Positions 1 through 9,404 are shown, counted from the stretch's first letter. The stretch: DNA of 64,000 nucleotides from Clostridium drakei (GCF_000633595.2 NZ_JIBU02000034.1:1-64000), one strand, 5' to 3'. Notes: generated by a model not told the origin, from the sequence alone. Numbers and translations are program-made.

Positions 1-24
1 AGCCAGGATCAAACTCTCAATTTT
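1..24 (-). rRNA. rrs: 16S ribosomal RNA, 5' end only
   Basis: Read on the minus strand, the first bases give AAATTGAGAGTTTGATCC followed by TGGCT. This is the near-universal 5' end of bacterial 16S rRNA and contains the 27F primer region. Only about 24 nt are inside the window and the gene continues past the left edge. The mature 5' end is placed by analogy with E. coli and could be off by a few bases. Positions 25-160 are the transcribed rRNA leader. Confidence 0.93.
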
Positions 25-161
25 AAAGTTTAATCTGTACTCAAATTATTGACGTTAAACTTGTTAGTTTAACTAATACTGGCTTATTTAAAATAAGATT
101 TATATCTTACTTTCACTCTGTTTAATTTTCAAAGACCTTGCCATACCTCTACGGCTTTTAT

Positions 162-190
162 ATCTTATCATGTTTGCTCAGCCTTGTCAA
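162..190 (-). promoter_or_regulatory. rRNA operon promoter P2 (proximal)
   Basis: On the minus strand, TTGACA (190-185) is followed after 17 bp by TAAGAT (167-162). This is a near-consensus sigma-A promoter about 140 bp upstream of the 16S 5' end, at the position and strength expected for an rRNA promoter. TATAAA overlaps just downstream and could serve as an alternative -10. Confidence 0.75.
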
Positions 191-243
191 GAATTTTTTC
201 AAATTCTTTTTTTGTTAAGCTTGCTGAACAACTCAGCTTTAAC

Positions 244-273
244 ATGATACCATGTTACTTAAGAAGTTGTCAA
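244..273 (-). promoter_or_regulatory. rRNA operon promoter P1 (distal)
   Basis: On the minus strand, TTGACA (273-268) and TATCAT (249-244) are separated by 18 bp. With the promoter at 162-190 this gives the tandem arrangement common for rRNA operons. An imperfect inverted repeat (GTTAAAGCTGA ... TCAGCAAGCTTAAC) lies between the two promoters. Confidence 0.65.
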
Positions 274-331
274 CATATTTTTTATGTTTCATTTTCTAAA
301 TAACTGTCTGCTCTCTCAAGCGACATGTGTT

Positions 332-359
332 ATTATATCATGATTTTTCACATCATCAA
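332..359 (-). promoter_or_regulatory. Possible third upstream rRNA promoter
   Basis: On the minus strand, TTGATG (359-354) is followed after 16 bp by a perfect TATAAT (337-332). It is less certain than the two downstream promoters because A+T-rich DNA produces such matches by chance. The rest of 360-540 contains no gene that I can recognise. Confidence 0.4.
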
Positions 360-540
360 ACATTATTCTCTTAATTAAATTGAATTATTCATGTTTTCCT
401 CATAAATGCTAGTTATAATTAAATTATTTGCATATAGATACACCAGGACATGTTATTTTCAAAAATCAAGTGGTTTTTAGACACAAGTACAACTTAAAGA
501 TGATGTTGGTATTAGCAATGGTAGCAATCACATATGCAAA

Positions 541-585
541 TAAGTTTCAACTGAAGTCTACTTTATTAGCTACAGTTGAAACTTA
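541..585 (-). terminator. Probable murD terminator hairpin
   Basis: A perfect 13-bp inverted repeat (TAAGTTTCAACTG / CAGTTGAAACTTA) with a 19-nt loop lies 40 bp downstream of the murD stop codon. On the minus strand it is followed only by TTTGC, so it is a weak intrinsic terminator or an RNA 3'-end stabiliser. Confidence 0.5.
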
Positions 586-625
586 CTTTAAACACTAATA
601 TTAAGCAACTATAATCATTTGCTTT

Positions 626-2002
626 TTATAATTCTTTAACTAAATCTTTAAACCTATTACCTCTAGCTTCAAAGTTAGGAAACATATCGAAACTAGCACA
701 GGCAGGAGAAAGAGTTATTATATCCCCTTTCTTAGCAAAGCCTCTAGCACTTGAAAGTGCCTTTTCTAAGCTTTCCTCAATTACTATAGGTATATCTATA
801 TCTTTATTCTTCATAACTTTCAAAAATGCATTTTTTATTTTATCTTTAGTTGCTCCAACTAGTATTAATGCTTTTATATCTTCATATCCTTCTTCTGCTA
901 ATACATCTAAAGGAATTTTTTTATCATATCCACCTGCTATTAAAATTACTGGTTTTTCAAATGCTTTAAGTCCTGCTAAAGTTCTACTTGGACTTGTAGC
1001 TATTGAATCATTATAGTATTTTATTCCATCTATTTCTCTTATAAATTCGCATCTATGCTCTACTCCTGTAAAGCTTGTAGCTGTTTTTCTCATGTTTTCT
1101 ATATTAACATCATCACTAACTGCACAAAAAGCAGCAAGTAAATTTTCTATATTATGCATTCCTTTTATCTGAATTTCATTTAGCTTACAAACTTCCTTTT
1201 CTTTTATGTATAATTTGTCTTCTTCAAAATAAGCTCCATCTTTAACTTTCTCTTTTATGCTAAATCCCAATATTCTTCCTTTACCTTCATTAAACATAGA
1301 GTTGGTTAACTTATTATCTCTATTTAACACCAATAAATTTTCTGATTCTTGATACTTAAAAATATTCTTTTTTGAATCTATATACTCTTGCATATCTTTA
1401 TGTATATCTAAATGATTTGGGCTTAAATTTGTAACAACCGCAACTTCTGGAGAAACATTCATAGTCATAAGTTGAAAACTTGATAACTCCAGTACTACTT
1501 TATCATCACTTTTCATTTTTTCTATTTCTGAAAATAGAGGTGTTCCTATATTACCACCTACCCAAGTTTTATATCCCTGCTGATTTAGTATATTATATAT
1601 TAGTGTAGTAGTTGTTGTCTTACCATCACTACCAGTAACACCATATATTTTAGCAGGACAATACTTTATAAATTCTTCCATTTCAGAAGTTATATAAGCT
1701 CCTTGATTTTTTGCATTTACAAGCGCTGGAGCATCTATTCTCATAGATGGAGTTTTAAATATCACATCAAATCCACTTAAACTATCCATGTAATTTTCAC
1801 CTAATATAAGTTTAACTCCTTTTTCCCTCAATTCATTAGCAGTATCTCCTAATTGTTCTTCATTTTTTTTATCAAAAGCACTAACTTTTGCTCCTAATCT
1901 CAATAAAAAATTTATCAAAGGCTTATTGCTTATACCTATACCAACCACAGCTGTATTTTTATCCTTTATAAATTTTTTAAAATCTGCAAAATCCTTTTTC
2001 AT
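626..2002 (-). CDS. murD: UDP-N-acetylmuramoyl-L-alanine--D-glutamate ligase
   Basis: MurD adds D-glutamate to UDP-MurNAc-L-Ala in the cytoplasm, the second ligase step of peptidoglycan precursor synthesis. The protein of about 458 aa shows the Mur ligase pattern: an N-terminal Rossmann-like domain ([10 protein letters not shown]), the ATP P-loop GSDGKTTTT near residue 125, the [10 protein letters not shown] central motif and a C-terminal ligase domain ([18 protein letters not shown]). An upstream in-frame TTG would add six residues. The ATG at 2002 is preferred because GGAGGG lies 8 nt before it. Its D-Glu substrate can come from the glutamate racemase at 52.7 kb, and murC and murA are also in this window. 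It appears monocistronic and reads towards the rRNA operon. Confidence 0.96.
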   Translation of the reverse strand: MKKDFADFKKFIKDKNTAVVGIGISNKPLINFLLRLGAKVSAFDKKNEEQLGDTANELREKGVKLILGENYMDSLSGFDVIFKTPSMRIDAPALVNAKNQGAYITSEMEEFIKYCPAKIYGVTGSDGKTTTTTLIYNILNQQGYKTWVGGNIGTPLFSEIEKMKSDDKVVLELSSFQLMTMNVSPEVAVVTNLSPNHLDIHKDMQEYIDSKKNIFKYQESENLLVLNRDNKLTNSMFNEGKGRILGFSIKEKVKDGAYFEEDKLYIKEKEVCKLNEIQIKGMHNIENLLAAFCAVSDDVNIENMRKTATSFTGVEHRCEFIREIDGIKYYNDSIATSPSRTLAGLKAFEKPVILIAGGYDKKIPLDVLAEEGYEDIKALILVGATKDKIKNAFLKVMKNKDIDIPIVIEESLEKALSSARGFAKKGDIITLSPACASFDMFPNFEARGNRFKDLVKEL

Positions 2003-2222
2003 TATTAAAGCCCTCCACAATAAAACTATCTTTAAATAATTTTCTTATAATTTACTATTTAATTATACCACTTTATCATAAAATTAAAATCATTTCATTA
2101 TTAACATTAAATCAACTAAATAACTTATTTTGTAAACATGTGTCAAATAAAAAACAAATTATTTGTTGAATATAGTCAAAATTGTCAGAAGATATTTAAT
2201 TTATAAACTTTATTATTAAGTA

Positions 2223-2252
2223 TTGAAAATTTATATCCCCTTGTGATATACT
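2223..2252 (+). promoter_or_regulatory. Promoter of a predicted small RNA
   Basis: TTGAAA (2223-2228), an 18-bp spacer and TATACT (2247-2252) form a good sigma-A promoter on the plus strand. No plus-strand gene follows, only a short region ending in a strong terminator at 2336-2362. A start site near 2258-2259 is inferred. Confidence 0.55.
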
Positions 2253-2258
2253 TAACAA

Positions 2259-2362
2259 GTGCCGTAAGGAATATTGATATAATTCCCCAAGTTTTAATTA
2301 AACATATAACATATCCCCATGATTAAACCCTACTTTACCGGATTTTTATCCGGTATTTTTTT
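2259..2362 (+). ncRNA. Predicted small RNA between murD and glyS
   Basis: A plus-strand unit of about 104 nt runs from a sigma-A-like promoter to a strong intrinsic terminator: TACCGGAT / ATCCGGTA, a TTTT loop and a 7-T run ending at 2362. Inside it are a small hairpin (GGAAT ... ATTCC, 2269-2287) and two unpaired-looking C-rich segments (TTCCCCAAG, ATCCCCATG). I see no ORF with a ribosome binding site. The two flanking genes are on the opposite strand, so it is not a leader of either. Firmicute small RNAs of the RsaE/RoxS type pair C-rich loops with Shine-Dalgarno sequences. A similar role here is only an inference, and I do not recognise the family. Confidence 0.5.
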
Positions 2363-2414
2363 ATTTGTAGAGATATAATTTAAAAATTGAAATGCCTCTT
2401 TTTTAACAAGCATT

Positions 2415-2460
2415 AAAAGAGTATATATTTCACCTATTGATGAAATATATACTCTTTTTA
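2415..2460 (-). terminator. glyS terminator
   Basis: A perfect 17-bp inverted repeat (2416-2432 / 2441-2457) with an 8-nt loop lies directly after the glyS stop codon. The arms begin AAAGAGTATATATTTCA. T-rich flanks on both strands would allow bidirectional use, including stopping any transcription running past the small RNA. Confidence 0.85.
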
Positions 2461-2464
2461 TAAA

Positions 2465-3856
2465 TTAAAATTCCATTTTTGCCTTTATAAAGTTTTTAAG
2501 ATCCTCTATTTTCATTCTAAATTGATCCATAGTATCTCTATCTCTTACTGTTACTGTACTATCTTCTAATGTATCAAAGTCTATAGTTATACAATAAGGA
2601 GTTCCTGCTTCATCTTGTCTTCTATATCTTTTTCCTATACTTCCTGCTTCATCATATTCTACATTAAAATCTTTTCTTAATTCATCATAAACTTCTTCAG
2701 CTTTTTCTGATAATTTTTTAGTTAATGGAAGTATAGCAGCCTTTACTGGTGCAATAGCTGGGTGAAAATGCATCACTGTTCTTGAATCCCCTCCTTCAAG
2801 TTCTTCTTCATCATATGCATCAACTAAAAATGCCAGCACTGCTCTATCTGCTCCCACAGAAGGCTCTATACAATAAGGTATATATTTTTCATGTGTAACT
2901 GGATCAAGATATGACATATCCTTACCAGAGTGATTTTGATGTTGTGTTAAATCATAATCGGTTCTATCAGCTACTCCCCATAGCTCTCCCCATCCAAATG
3001 GGAATAAGTATTCTATATCTGAAGTTGCATTACTGTAATGTGAAAGTTCTTCTTTATCATGATCTCTAAATCTTATATTTTTTTCTTCAATACCAAGATT
3101 CAACAAGAAGTTCCAGCACTGTTCTTTCCAATAACTATGCCATTCTAAATCTGTACCTGGTTTACAGAAAAACTCAAGCTCCATTTGTTCGAATTCTCTA
3201 GTTCTAAATGTAAAGTTACCTGGAGTTATTTCATTTCTAAAAGATTTTCCTATCTGACCTATTCCAAATGGTACCTTCTTTCTTGAAGTTCTTTGAACAT
3301 TTTTGAAGTTAACAAATATTCCTTGAGCTGTCTCTGGTCTTAAATGTATTTCAGACTTAGAATCTTCTGTTACTCCCTGGTATGTCTTGAACATAAGATT
3401 AAACTGTCTTATATCAGTAAAATTCTTTTTACCACAATTGGGACATTCTATCTCATTATCTACTATATATTGTTTTAACTTTTCATTACTCCAACCATCT
3501 GCGCTAGCTTTTTCCACTCCATTTTCAGTCATATGCTCTTCAACTATTTTATCTGCTCTAAATCTTGATTTACATTCTTTGCAATCCATAAGTGGATCTG
3601 TAAAATTACCAATATGACCTGATGCAACCCAAACTTCGCTGTTCATAAGAATAGCTGAATCTATTCCCACATTATGTTTGCTTTCATGAATAAATTTCTG
3701 CCACCAAGCTTTTTTTACATTGTTTTTTAATTCTACGCCTAAAGGACCATAGTCCCATGTATTTGCAAGACCTCCGTATATTTCTGAACCTGGATATACA
3801 AAACCTCTACTTTTGGCTAAAGCTACTACTTTATCCATAGTCTTTTTTACTGCCAT
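2465..3856 (-). CDS. glyS: Glycyl-tRNA synthetase (alpha2 class II type)
   Basis: This enzyme charges tRNA-Gly with glycine. The 463-aa single-chain form is the homodimeric bacterial/eukaryal type (often named glyQS or glyS), not the alpha/beta GlyQ+GlyS tetramer. It starts [25 protein letters not shown] in family style, has a zinc-knuckle insertion (Cys92, Cys95, Cys138, Cys141), the class II motif 2 region ([25 protein letters not shown]) and a C-terminal anticodon-binding domain. The ATG is preceded by AGGAGGTAATTATA. Two glycine-specific T-boxes at 3974-4358 control it. An ATPase-free terminator hairpin follows immediately. Confidence 0.97.
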   Translation of the reverse strand: MAVKKTMDKVVALAKSRGFVYPGSEIYGGLANTWDYGPLGVELKNNVKKAWWQKFIHESKHNVGIDSAILMNSEVWVASGHIGNFTDPLMDCKECKSRFRADKIVEEHMTENGVEKASADGWSNEKLKQYIVDNEIECPNCGKKNFTDIRQFNLMFKTYQGVTEDSKSEIHLRPETAQGIFVNFKNVQRTSRKKVPFGIGQIGKSFRNEITPGNFTFRTREFEQMELEFFCKPGTDLEWHSYWKEQCWNFLLNLGIEEKNIRFRDHDKEELSHYSNATSDIEYLFPFGWGELWGVADRTDYDLTQHQNHSGKDMSYLDPVTHEKYIPYCIEPSVGADRAVLAFLVDAYDEEELEGGDSRTVMHFHPAIAPVKAAILPLTKKLSEKAEEVYDELRKDFNVEYDEAGSIGKRYRRQDEAGTPYCITIDFDTLEDSTVTVRDRDTMDQFRMKIEDLKNFIKAKMEF

Positions 3857-3973
3857 TATAATTACCTCCTAAAATTTCTTATTTTATTTTTATAATACTA
3901 TTAACTAAATAAACCCTATTAATACTTGCATAATCACACTTATGTATTATTTTCTAATTAAAAATTAAGGTAC

Positions 3974-4160
3974 AAAAAAAGACTCTACCTTTGAAGAGAC
4001 GAAAATTTATTTCCGCGGTTCCACTCTTCTTGGCATAAGCCCTGCTCTAAAAAAATTCCACTCAAAAGTTCCCTTCATAAATAAAACTTTAATTGTTTCC
4101 ACCTATCCACAATCTCTCTTAAATAAGTTTTTATTCACTACTTTTCTTTATCATTGTGAA
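3974..4160 (-). promoter_or_regulatory. T-box leader (glycine), proximal copy
   Basis: This T-box riboswitch senses uncharged tRNA-Gly and controls transcription into glyS. The conserved T-box sequence GTGGAACCGCGG is at 4024-4013 (minus strand). Stem I contains AGAGAGATTGTGG...AGGTGG, and alignment with the second copy places the specifier codon GGA (Gly) at 4072-4070 before a purine. The terminator pairs CTCT with AGAG and ends in seven Ts at 3980-3974. The alternative antiterminator pairs the same CTCT with AGAG just before the T-box sequence. Confidence 0.92.
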
Positions 4161-4174
4161 AGTATTAATATAAT

Positions 4175-4358
4175 AAAAAAAGACCCTCCACCTTAAAGGG
4201 ACGAAAACTTATTTCCGCGGTTCCACCCTTCTTGGCACAAGCCCTGCTTTATCAATCCTTGCTCAGAAGCTCCTTCATAATTAAACCTTAATTGTTTTCA
4301 CCTATCACAATCTCTCTTAAAAGATTTTCATTATTACTGTTCTTCGTCATTACAAAAT
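4175..4358 (-). promoter_or_regulatory. T-box leader (glycine), distal copy
   Basis: This second T-box lies in tandem directly upstream of the first. The T-box sequence is at 4226-4215, the specifier GGA at 4273-4271, and the terminator T run at 4181-4175. In this copy the switching helix is CCCT/AGGG where the other copy has CTCT/AGAG. These compensating changes support both the terminator and antiterminator pairings. Both copies must read through before glyS is transcribed, which would sharpen the response to glycine starvation (inference). Confidence 0.9.
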
Positions 4359-4399
4359 ATTTAATTCTTAAAAACGTAAAATACATTTAAATAAAAAAA

Positions 4400-4474
4400 T
4401 GGCTCCGCGAAAAGGATTCGAACCTTCAACCTATCGGTTAACAGCCGAGTGCTCCACCATTGAGCTATCGCGGA
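4400..4474 (-). tRNA. tRNA-Asn (GTT)
   Basis: This is a complete 75-nt cloverleaf including an encoded CCA. The acceptor arms are TCCGCGA / TCGCGGA, the anticodon loop is CTGTTAA with anticodon GTT, and the T arm is GGTTCGAATCC. It lies on the same strand only about 40 bp upstream of the distal T-box. A run of seven Ts follows the CCA and may end its transcript or let some read into the glyS leader. Confidence 0.97.
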
Positions 4475-4494
4475 ATGTCTTAACTACATTTATT

Positions 4495-4522
4495 ATTATA
4501 CCAAGTTTTTTCTAAAATGCAA
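4495..4522 (-). promoter_or_regulatory. tRNA-Asn promoter
   Basis: On the minus strand, TTGCAT (4522-4517), a 16-bp spacer and TATAAT (4500-4495) are preceded by TTGG, giving extended -10 character. It lies 20 bp upstream of the tRNA-Asn 5' end. No separate strong promoter is visible in the 40 bp between the tRNA and the T-boxes, so it may also supply the glyS leader. Confidence 0.6.
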
Positions 4523-4645
4523 TAGTTTTTTAAATTTTATTTGCACTTTTTTAAATTTTATTTAGATTTCATGTTCATTTATCAATTTTATTAAGGATTT
4601 ATTATTAATCCTTAGTATGAATATTTAACTTAATACATAGAAAAC

Positions 4646-4677
4646 ATTAATCCTAAGTATAAATACTTAGGATTAAT
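4646..4677 (-). terminator. Hairpin after lysS
   Basis: A perfect 15-bp inverted repeat (ATTAATCCTAAGTAT and its complement) lies 10 bp after the lysS stop codon. A related shorter hairpin lies at 4591-4611. The minus-strand exit side is only moderately T-rich (GTTTTC), so termination efficiency is uncertain. The remaining sequence between lysS and tRNA-Asn has no gene. Confidence 0.6.
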
Positions 4678-4687
4678 AATTCATTAT

Positions 4688-6196
4688 TTATTGTTGTTCT
4701 GGTTTCATTGTTGGGAACAATATAACATCCCTTATAGAAGAAGTATTAGTTAGGAACATTATCAATCTATCTATACCTATACCAAGCCCCCCTGTTGGAG
4801 GCATTCCTATTTCTAATGCATTTATAAAATCATTGTCCATCATGTAAGCTTCATCATCACCAAGTTCTCTTTCTCTTAATTGTTGAAGGAATCTATCTTT
4901 TTGAACTATAGGATCATTAAGTTCTGAATATGCATTACATACCTCTCTACCATATACAAAGCCTTCAAATCTTTCAGTAAATGCTGCATTTCCTCTCTTT
5001 TTCTTTGTAAGAGGTGAGTTTTCTACTGGGTAATCGCAAACAAATGTAGGCTGCATTAACTTATCTTCACAAAATTCTTCAAACAATGCAATAAGTATAT
5101 CTCCTTTTGTGCAGTCCTTTAATTGTTTTTTCATATTTATATGTTTTTCTTTTGCAATTCCCCTTGCTTCATCATCATCATTTATAACATTAAAGTCTAC
5201 TCCTGTATATTCTTTAACTGCATCTACCATAGTTATTCTTCTCCATGGTGGTGTAAAATCTATTTCTGTATCTTCATAAGTTACTTTTGTAGTTCCTAAC
5301 ACTTTTTCGCATACGAAAGCTACCATATTTTCAGTTAGTTCCATCATGTCATTATAATCTGCAAAAGCTTGATATAATTCCATGCAAGTAAATTCTGGGT
5401 TATGTCTTACATCCATACCCTCATTTCTAAAGTTTCTACCTATTTCATATACTCTTTCAAATCCACCAACTATAAGTCTTTTTAAATATAATTCTGTAGC
5501 TATTCTTAAATACATATCTAAACTTAATGCATTATGGTGTGTAATAAAAGGTTTTGCAGCAGCACCACCTGCAATAGTTGAAAGAATAGGTGTTTCTACT
5601 TCGAGATATTCTTTATCATCTAAAAAAGTTCTTATAGCTTTTATTATTTTAGTTCTTTTTATAAATGTATCCTTAACATCTTGATTCACTATTAAGTCTA
5701 CATACCTTTGTCTATATCTTAAATCAGGATCTTTTAAGCCATGCCACTTTTCTGGTAATGGTCTTAAGGATTTAGCTAAAAGTTGAAAATCTGTAATATG
5801 AAGAGTAACCTCTCCTGTTTTAGTCTTAAATACATTTCCTGTTATAGATAAAATGTCTCCTATATCAAATGACTTATATTCTTTAAGTCTTTCTTCTCCA
5901 ACGTCATTTATCTTTATGTATAATTGTATTTTTCCATATCTATCATGAAGATCTGAAAATCCAGCTTTTCCATGAACTCTTTTTGACATAAGTCTTCCTG
6001 CAACAGTAACACTTTTACCTTCAAGTTCTTCATAGTTATCTTTTATTTGATTAGAAACATGTGTTCTTTCTACTTTATATACATCAAAAGGATCTTTTCC
6101 CTGTTCTTGAAGTTTAAAAAACTTTTCCCTTCTCTCCTTTATAAGTTGATTAAAATCTTCTTGTAATTGGTTTAAATTCTTTTCATCATTTGCCAT
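4688..6196 (-). CDS. lysS: Lysyl-tRNA synthetase, class II
   Basis: LysS charges tRNA-Lys. Its 502-aa length is usual for the bacterial class II enzyme. An N-terminal OB-fold anticodon-binding domain covers about residues 60-170 ([21 protein letters not shown]). The class II catalytic core shows RYRQRYVDL, motif 2 ([18 protein letters not shown]) and motif 3 ([14 protein letters not shown], near 483-496). The start follows GGAGG by 8 nt. It lies 16 bp downstream of greA on the same strand, the frequent greA-lysS pair, and probably shares the greA promoter. Confidence 0.97.
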   Translation of the reverse strand: MANDEKNLNQLQEDFNQLIKERREKFFKLQEQGKDPFDVYKVERTHVSNQIKDNYEELEGKSVTVAGRLMSKRVHGKAGFSDLHDRYGKIQLYIKINDVGEERLKEYKSFDIGDILSITGNVFKTKTGEVTLHITDFQLLAKSLRPLPEKWHGLKDPDLRYRQRYVDLIVNQDVKDTFIKRTKIIKAIRTFLDDKEYLEVETPILSTIAGGAAAKPFITHHNALSLDMYLRIATELYLKRLIVGGFERVYEIGRNFRNEGMDVRHNPEFTCMELYQAFADYNDMMELTENMVAFVCEKVLGTTKVTYEDTEIDFTPPWRRITMVDAVKEYTGVDFNVINDDDEARGIAKEKHINMKKQLKDCTKGDILIALFEEFCEDKLMQPTFVCDYPVENSPLTKKKRGNAAFTERFEGFVYGREVCNAYSELNDPIVQKDRFLQQLRERELGDDEAYMMDNDFINALEIGMPPTGGLGIGIDRLIMFLTNTSSIRDVILFPTMKPEQQ

Positions 6197-6212
6197 TTAT
6201 ACGACCTCCAAT

Positions 6213-6695
6213 TTATCTTCTTATGCCAAGTATTTCGTACTTACTTACTCCATCTGGCACTTGCACTTCAATTATATCCCCTATTTTTTTTCCTACAAGT
6301 CCTCTTCCAACTGGTGATTCATTAGATATTCTATTGTTCATAGGATCTGCTTCTGCTGAACCAACTATAGTATATTCCACTTCTTCATCAAACTCATAAT
6401 CCTTAACTTTAACAATAGAACCTACACTTACCACATCCAATGGAATTTCACTCTCATCTACTATAGTAGCATTTTTTAACATATTTTCAAGTTGAATTAT
6501 TCTTCCTTCAACAAATGCTTGTTCATTTTTAGCTTCATCATATTCTGAATTTTCGCTTAGATCACCAAATGAAAGTGCAACTTTTATTTTTTCTGTTATT
6601 TCTTTCCTTTTAACTGTCTTTAAATATTCAAGTTCTTTTTCTAATTTCTTTACACCTTCATAAGTCATTATATACTTCTTTTTTGATTCAATCAT
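6213..6695 (-). CDS. greA: Transcription elongation factor GreA
   Basis: GreA binds the secondary channel of RNA polymerase and stimulates cleavage of backtracked transcripts. The 160-aa protein has the N-terminal coiled-coil finger ([21 protein letters not shown], with the acidic tip [14 protein letters not shown]) and the C-terminal FKBP-like domain ending [28 protein letters not shown] precedes the ATG at 6695. An internal ATG at residue 10 would give a slightly shorter family-like form. It is the first gene of a greA-lysS operon behind the promoter at 6798-6826. Confidence 0.96.
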   Translation of the reverse strand: MIESKKKYIMTYEGVKKLEKELEYLKTVKRKEITEKIKVALSFGDLSENSEYDEAKNEQAFVEGRIIQLENMLKNATIVDESEIPLDVVSVGSIVKVKDYEFDEEVEYTIVGSAEADPMNNRISNESPVGRGLVGKKIGDIIEVQVPDGVSKYEILGIRR

Positions 6696-6797
6696 ATTAC
6701 TATCCCCTTTTAATAATTTACTAAGAAACCTTCTATAATAGCATTTTTCAACATTTATGCATTTATATTAAAAATCACCTTAATAATCATTTAAGTA

Positions 6798-6826
6798 ATT
6801 ATAAAACAGGCTTATTCCAATGTCAA
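6798..6826 (-). promoter_or_regulatory. greA-lysS promoter, perfect consensus
   Basis: On the minus strand, TTGACA (6826-6821), a 17-bp spacer and TATAAT (6803-6798) match the sigma-A consensus exactly. The inferred start site leaves an untranslated leader of about 95 nt before greA. A second TTGACA further upstream (near 6857) lacks a good -10. I see no gene in 6827-7000. Confidence 0.8.
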
Positions 6827-7000
6827 CATTTACACTTCCATTTACCTTATACATGTTGTCAAATAATAACTAAATAATAAAATATCATTGTTAAATTTTA
6901 TTATTCTCATAAAAATTTTTTATATTAGAGTTAACATGTACCACTTACTTAATAATTTTCCTGAAAAATTGTTTACATTATAGCTTATTCTGCTTTTCTA

Positions 7001-7981
7001 TCAAAAATTACTTGTACTTTTAATATAGCTTTTGTATTCTTTTAAAATTGAGATTACTTTTTCGCTTGATTTTTCATAATTTACAGCATCTTTTATTTCT
7101 TTATTTTTACTTAAACCCTTTAAGTACCATCCTACATGTTTTCTCATTTCTCTTACAGCCTTTGCCTCTCCTTCATAAGAAATAGCTCTTCTATAATGTT
7201 CTATACACATATCTATTCTATCTTCTTTAGAAGGATAAGTTATATTTATATTTTTAATTTTTTCCTCAATCTGATTAAATATCCATGGATTACCCATAGC
7301 TCCTCTACCAATCATTATTGCATCACAATTGGTAGTTCTAAAAATATTTATTGCATCCTCTGGGGTTACAACATCTCCATTTCCTACAACAGGAATAGAA
7401 ACTGATTCCTTTACCTTCTTTATCATATCCCAATCTGCATTACCTTCATACATTTGCTCTCTAGTTCTTCCATGAATAGTAACCGCATCCACACCTGCTT
7501 GCTCTAATTCTTTTGCAAACTCTACAGCATTAATGTCGTCAGAATTAAATCCTTTTCTGAATTTAGCGGTTACAGGTTTTGATGAGGCTTTTTTTATTTC
7601 CCTTATTATTTGCGCTGCCAATTTAGGATCTTTCATCAAAGCAGACCCTTCTCCATTTTTAACTATTTTAGGAGCAGGACATCCCATATTTATATCCACC
7701 AAACAAATATCTTCATTACCATTAAAAAAATCACAAGCTTTTGCCATTACAAGTGGATCATTACCAAAAATCTGAACTGCTACAGGGGCTTCTTGTTTAG
7801 ATATCACTAGCATATCTTTTGTATTTTTACTACCATATAATAATGCTTTAGCACTTATCATTTCTGTATAAACAAGCTCACATCCCATATCTTTACATAG
7901 CTCTCTAAAGGCTATATCTGTCACACCAGCCATTGGAGCTAAAAATACATTTTTTTTAAACTCCAAATTTTTTATTCTCAT
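7001..7981 (-). CDS. dusB: tRNA-dihydrouridine synthase
   Basis: This flavoenzyme reduces specific uridines in the tRNA D-loop. The 326-aa TIM-barrel protein shows the FMN-binding start ([17 protein letters not shown]), the catalytic Cys101 in [20 protein letters not shown], the [13 protein letters not shown] motif and the GNGDV...[11 protein letters not shown] phosphate-binding end. It starts 3 nt after the coaX stop codon, and its ribosome binding site (AGGTG) lies inside the last coaX codons, so the two are translationally coupled. The dusB subgroup is inferred from the overall pattern. Confidence 0.93.
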   Translation of the reverse strand: MRIKNLEFKKNVFLAPMAGVTDIAFRELCKDMGCELVYTEMISAKALLYGSKNTKDMLVISKQEAPVAVQIFGNDPLVMAKACDFFNGNEDICLVDINMGCPAPKIVKNGEGSALMKDPKLAAQIIREIKKASSKPVTAKFRKGFNSDDINAVEFAKELEQAGVDAVTIHGRTREQMYEGNADWDMIKKVKESVSIPVVGNGDVVTPEDAINIFRTTNCDAIMIGRGAMGNPWIFNQIEEKIKNINITYPSKEDRIDMCIEHYRRAISYEGEAKAVREMRKHVGWYLKGLSKNKEIKDAVNYEKSSEKVISILKEYKSYIKSTSNF

Positions 7982-7984
7982 TAA

Positions 7985-8770
7985 TTACACCTGTTCTTTA
8001 TTTTTTTCATAGATTATTCTGAGACCCTTAAGCGTTAAAGTTGGATCTATTAAATCCATGAACTTTGATTCTTCATTAATAAGCTTTGCCAATCCTCCTG
8101 TTGCAACTACAAGTGGTTCTTCTTCGCCAAGTTCAATCATTTCTTTTTTCATTTTACTGATTATGTAATCAACTTGGCCTATGTATCCATAAACTATACC
8201 GGCTTGCATACTAGCAACTGTATTTTTACATATTACACCAGCGGGTTTTACTAATTCTATTCTTGGAAGCTTAGCTGCCCGTTCAAATAGCGCTTCAGAA
8301 GATATTTTTATTCCAGGACAGATAGTGCCTCCTAAATAATCTCCCTTTGCAGTCAAAGCACAAAAAGTAGTGGCTGTGCCAAAATCTATAATTATAGCAG
8401 CTCTCTTGTATATTTCTCTTATAGCAACAGCATTAACAATTCTATCTGCACCTACCTCCTTAGGGTTATCATACTTAATGTTTATACCTGTTTTTACACC
8501 TGGTCCAACTATTATTGGTATAATTTCAAAATATTTGAATATCATATGTTCTAATGAATACATAATATTAGGAACAACTGAAGATATTATAACTCCTTCA
8601 ACATCCGATGGGTCTAATTTATTATGTAAAAACAAATCGACAACCTGAATACCATATTCATCAGACGTTCTCTCTGAATCTGTGGATAATCTCCAGCATG
8701 CGATAAGTTCCTTATCTTCGTATACTCCTAAAACTATATTTGTGTTTCCAACATCTAAAACTAAAATCAC
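7985..8770 (-). CDS. coaX: Type III pantothenate kinase
   Basis: CoaX phosphorylates pantothenate in the first step of coenzyme A synthesis. The protein of about 261 aa belongs to the ASKHA fold. It has the phosphate-binding DVGNTN start, the [11 protein letters not shown] motif with the catalytic Asp, [12 protein letters not shown] and the glycine-rich [11 protein letters not shown]. The frame is open from a GTG at 8779, but GGAG lies 11 nt before the GTG at 8770 and only 2 nt before the upstream one. Family members also begin M-x-L-x-x-D-V-G-N, so 8770 is chosen. The dusB start follows after 3 nt. Confidence 0.94.
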   Translation of the reverse strand: MILVLDVGNTNIVLGVYEDKELIACWRLSTDSERTSDEYGIQVVDLFLHNKLDPSDVEGVIISSVVPNIMYSLEHMIFKYFEIIPIIVGPGVKTGINIKYDNPKEVGADRIVNAVAIREIYKRAAIIIDFGTATTFCALTAKGDYLGGTICPGIKISSEALFERAAKLPRIELVKPAGVICKNTVASMQAGIVYGYIGQVDYIISKMKKEMIELGEEEPLVVATGGLAKLINEESKFMDLIDPTLTLKGLRIIYEKNKEQV

Positions 8771-8811
8771 TTCACACACCGCTCCTTTCTACTAAAAAGT
8801 GTATATACATA

Positions 8812-8838
8812 ATTAAAGAGCAGCTTTAAAGCTGCCCC
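8812..8838 (-). terminator. Terminator after the thioesterase gene
   Basis: A perfect GC-containing palindrome, GCAGCTTTAAAGCTGC (8820-8835), is followed on the minus strand by TCTTTAATT. It lies about 85 bp beyond the thioesterase stop and just before coaX, so it could end the upstream transcript or act in the coaX leader. I see nothing else in the gap. Confidence 0.5.
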
Positions 8839-8920
8839 TTAGTATAATCTATTTTGTCAATTTAACAACTTAATTTTATCAGTTAAATTTTATTTGTCAA
8901 GATATGTTTGATTCTTGAAA

Positions 8921-9307
8921 CTATTCTTGTACTTTTTTCATGAATTCCTCACTATTTACTATACATCTTATGTGATTTCCTTCTCCTATCTTTCCTTTTT
9001 CATCCCATGCTTCTACATTAAACACTAGTTTCTTTTTATCTACTTTTACTAAAGATGCTTCACATCTTATTTTCATTCCAATAGATGATGCTTTGATATG
9101 CTTTACATTAACTTCTATTCCTACTGTAGTATATCCAAATGGAAGATGCAAATCTACACAGCTCTTAGATGTATTTTCCATAAGTGCTATCATAGAAGGT
9201 GTTGAAAACACATCTATATTTCCCGATCCTAATTTACTTGCTACATTATTTTCTGTTACATATATTTCTCTTGTAGATACCATTCCTTCTTTTACATTAA
9301 ACTCCAT
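8921..9307 (-). CDS. Hotdog-fold thioesterase, FlK-like
   Basis: A 128-aa single-domain hotdog protein of the thioesterase superfamily. Thr36 (STPSM), Glu44 (ALMENT) and His70 (VKHIKA) have exactly the spacing of the Thr42/Glu50/His76 catalytic triad of the fluoroacetyl-CoA thioesterase FlK. Relatives in organisms that never meet fluoroacetate are thought to hydrolyse small acyl-CoAs, so the substrate is unknown. It is predicted to be cytosolic, with no signal peptide. The start has only a weak purine-rich site (GAGATGG). It stands alone between ftsH and coaX, each bounded by hairpins. Confidence 0.8.
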   Translation of the reverse strand: MEFNVKEGMVSTREIYVTENNVASKLGSGNIDVFSTPSMIALMENTSKSCVDLHLPFGYTTVGIEVNVKHIKASSIGMKIRCEASLVKVDKKKLVFNVEAWDEKGKIGEGNHIRCIVNSEEFMKKVQE

Positions 9308-9404
9308 AAAACCATCTCATTTCATCGTAATTTTTATTTTCAAAGTTTAAAAACATATAATTATTATATCATTGTTAATAAACTTTTAATATATATTTAA
9401 AACA

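Noticed and set aside
2259-2362. Reading the murD-glyS small RNA as 6S RNA or the SRP RNA
   Set aside because: It is too short for 6S RNA (about 180-200 nt) and lacks the GGAAGCA-type SRP loop motif. Only an unassigned small RNA call is supported.
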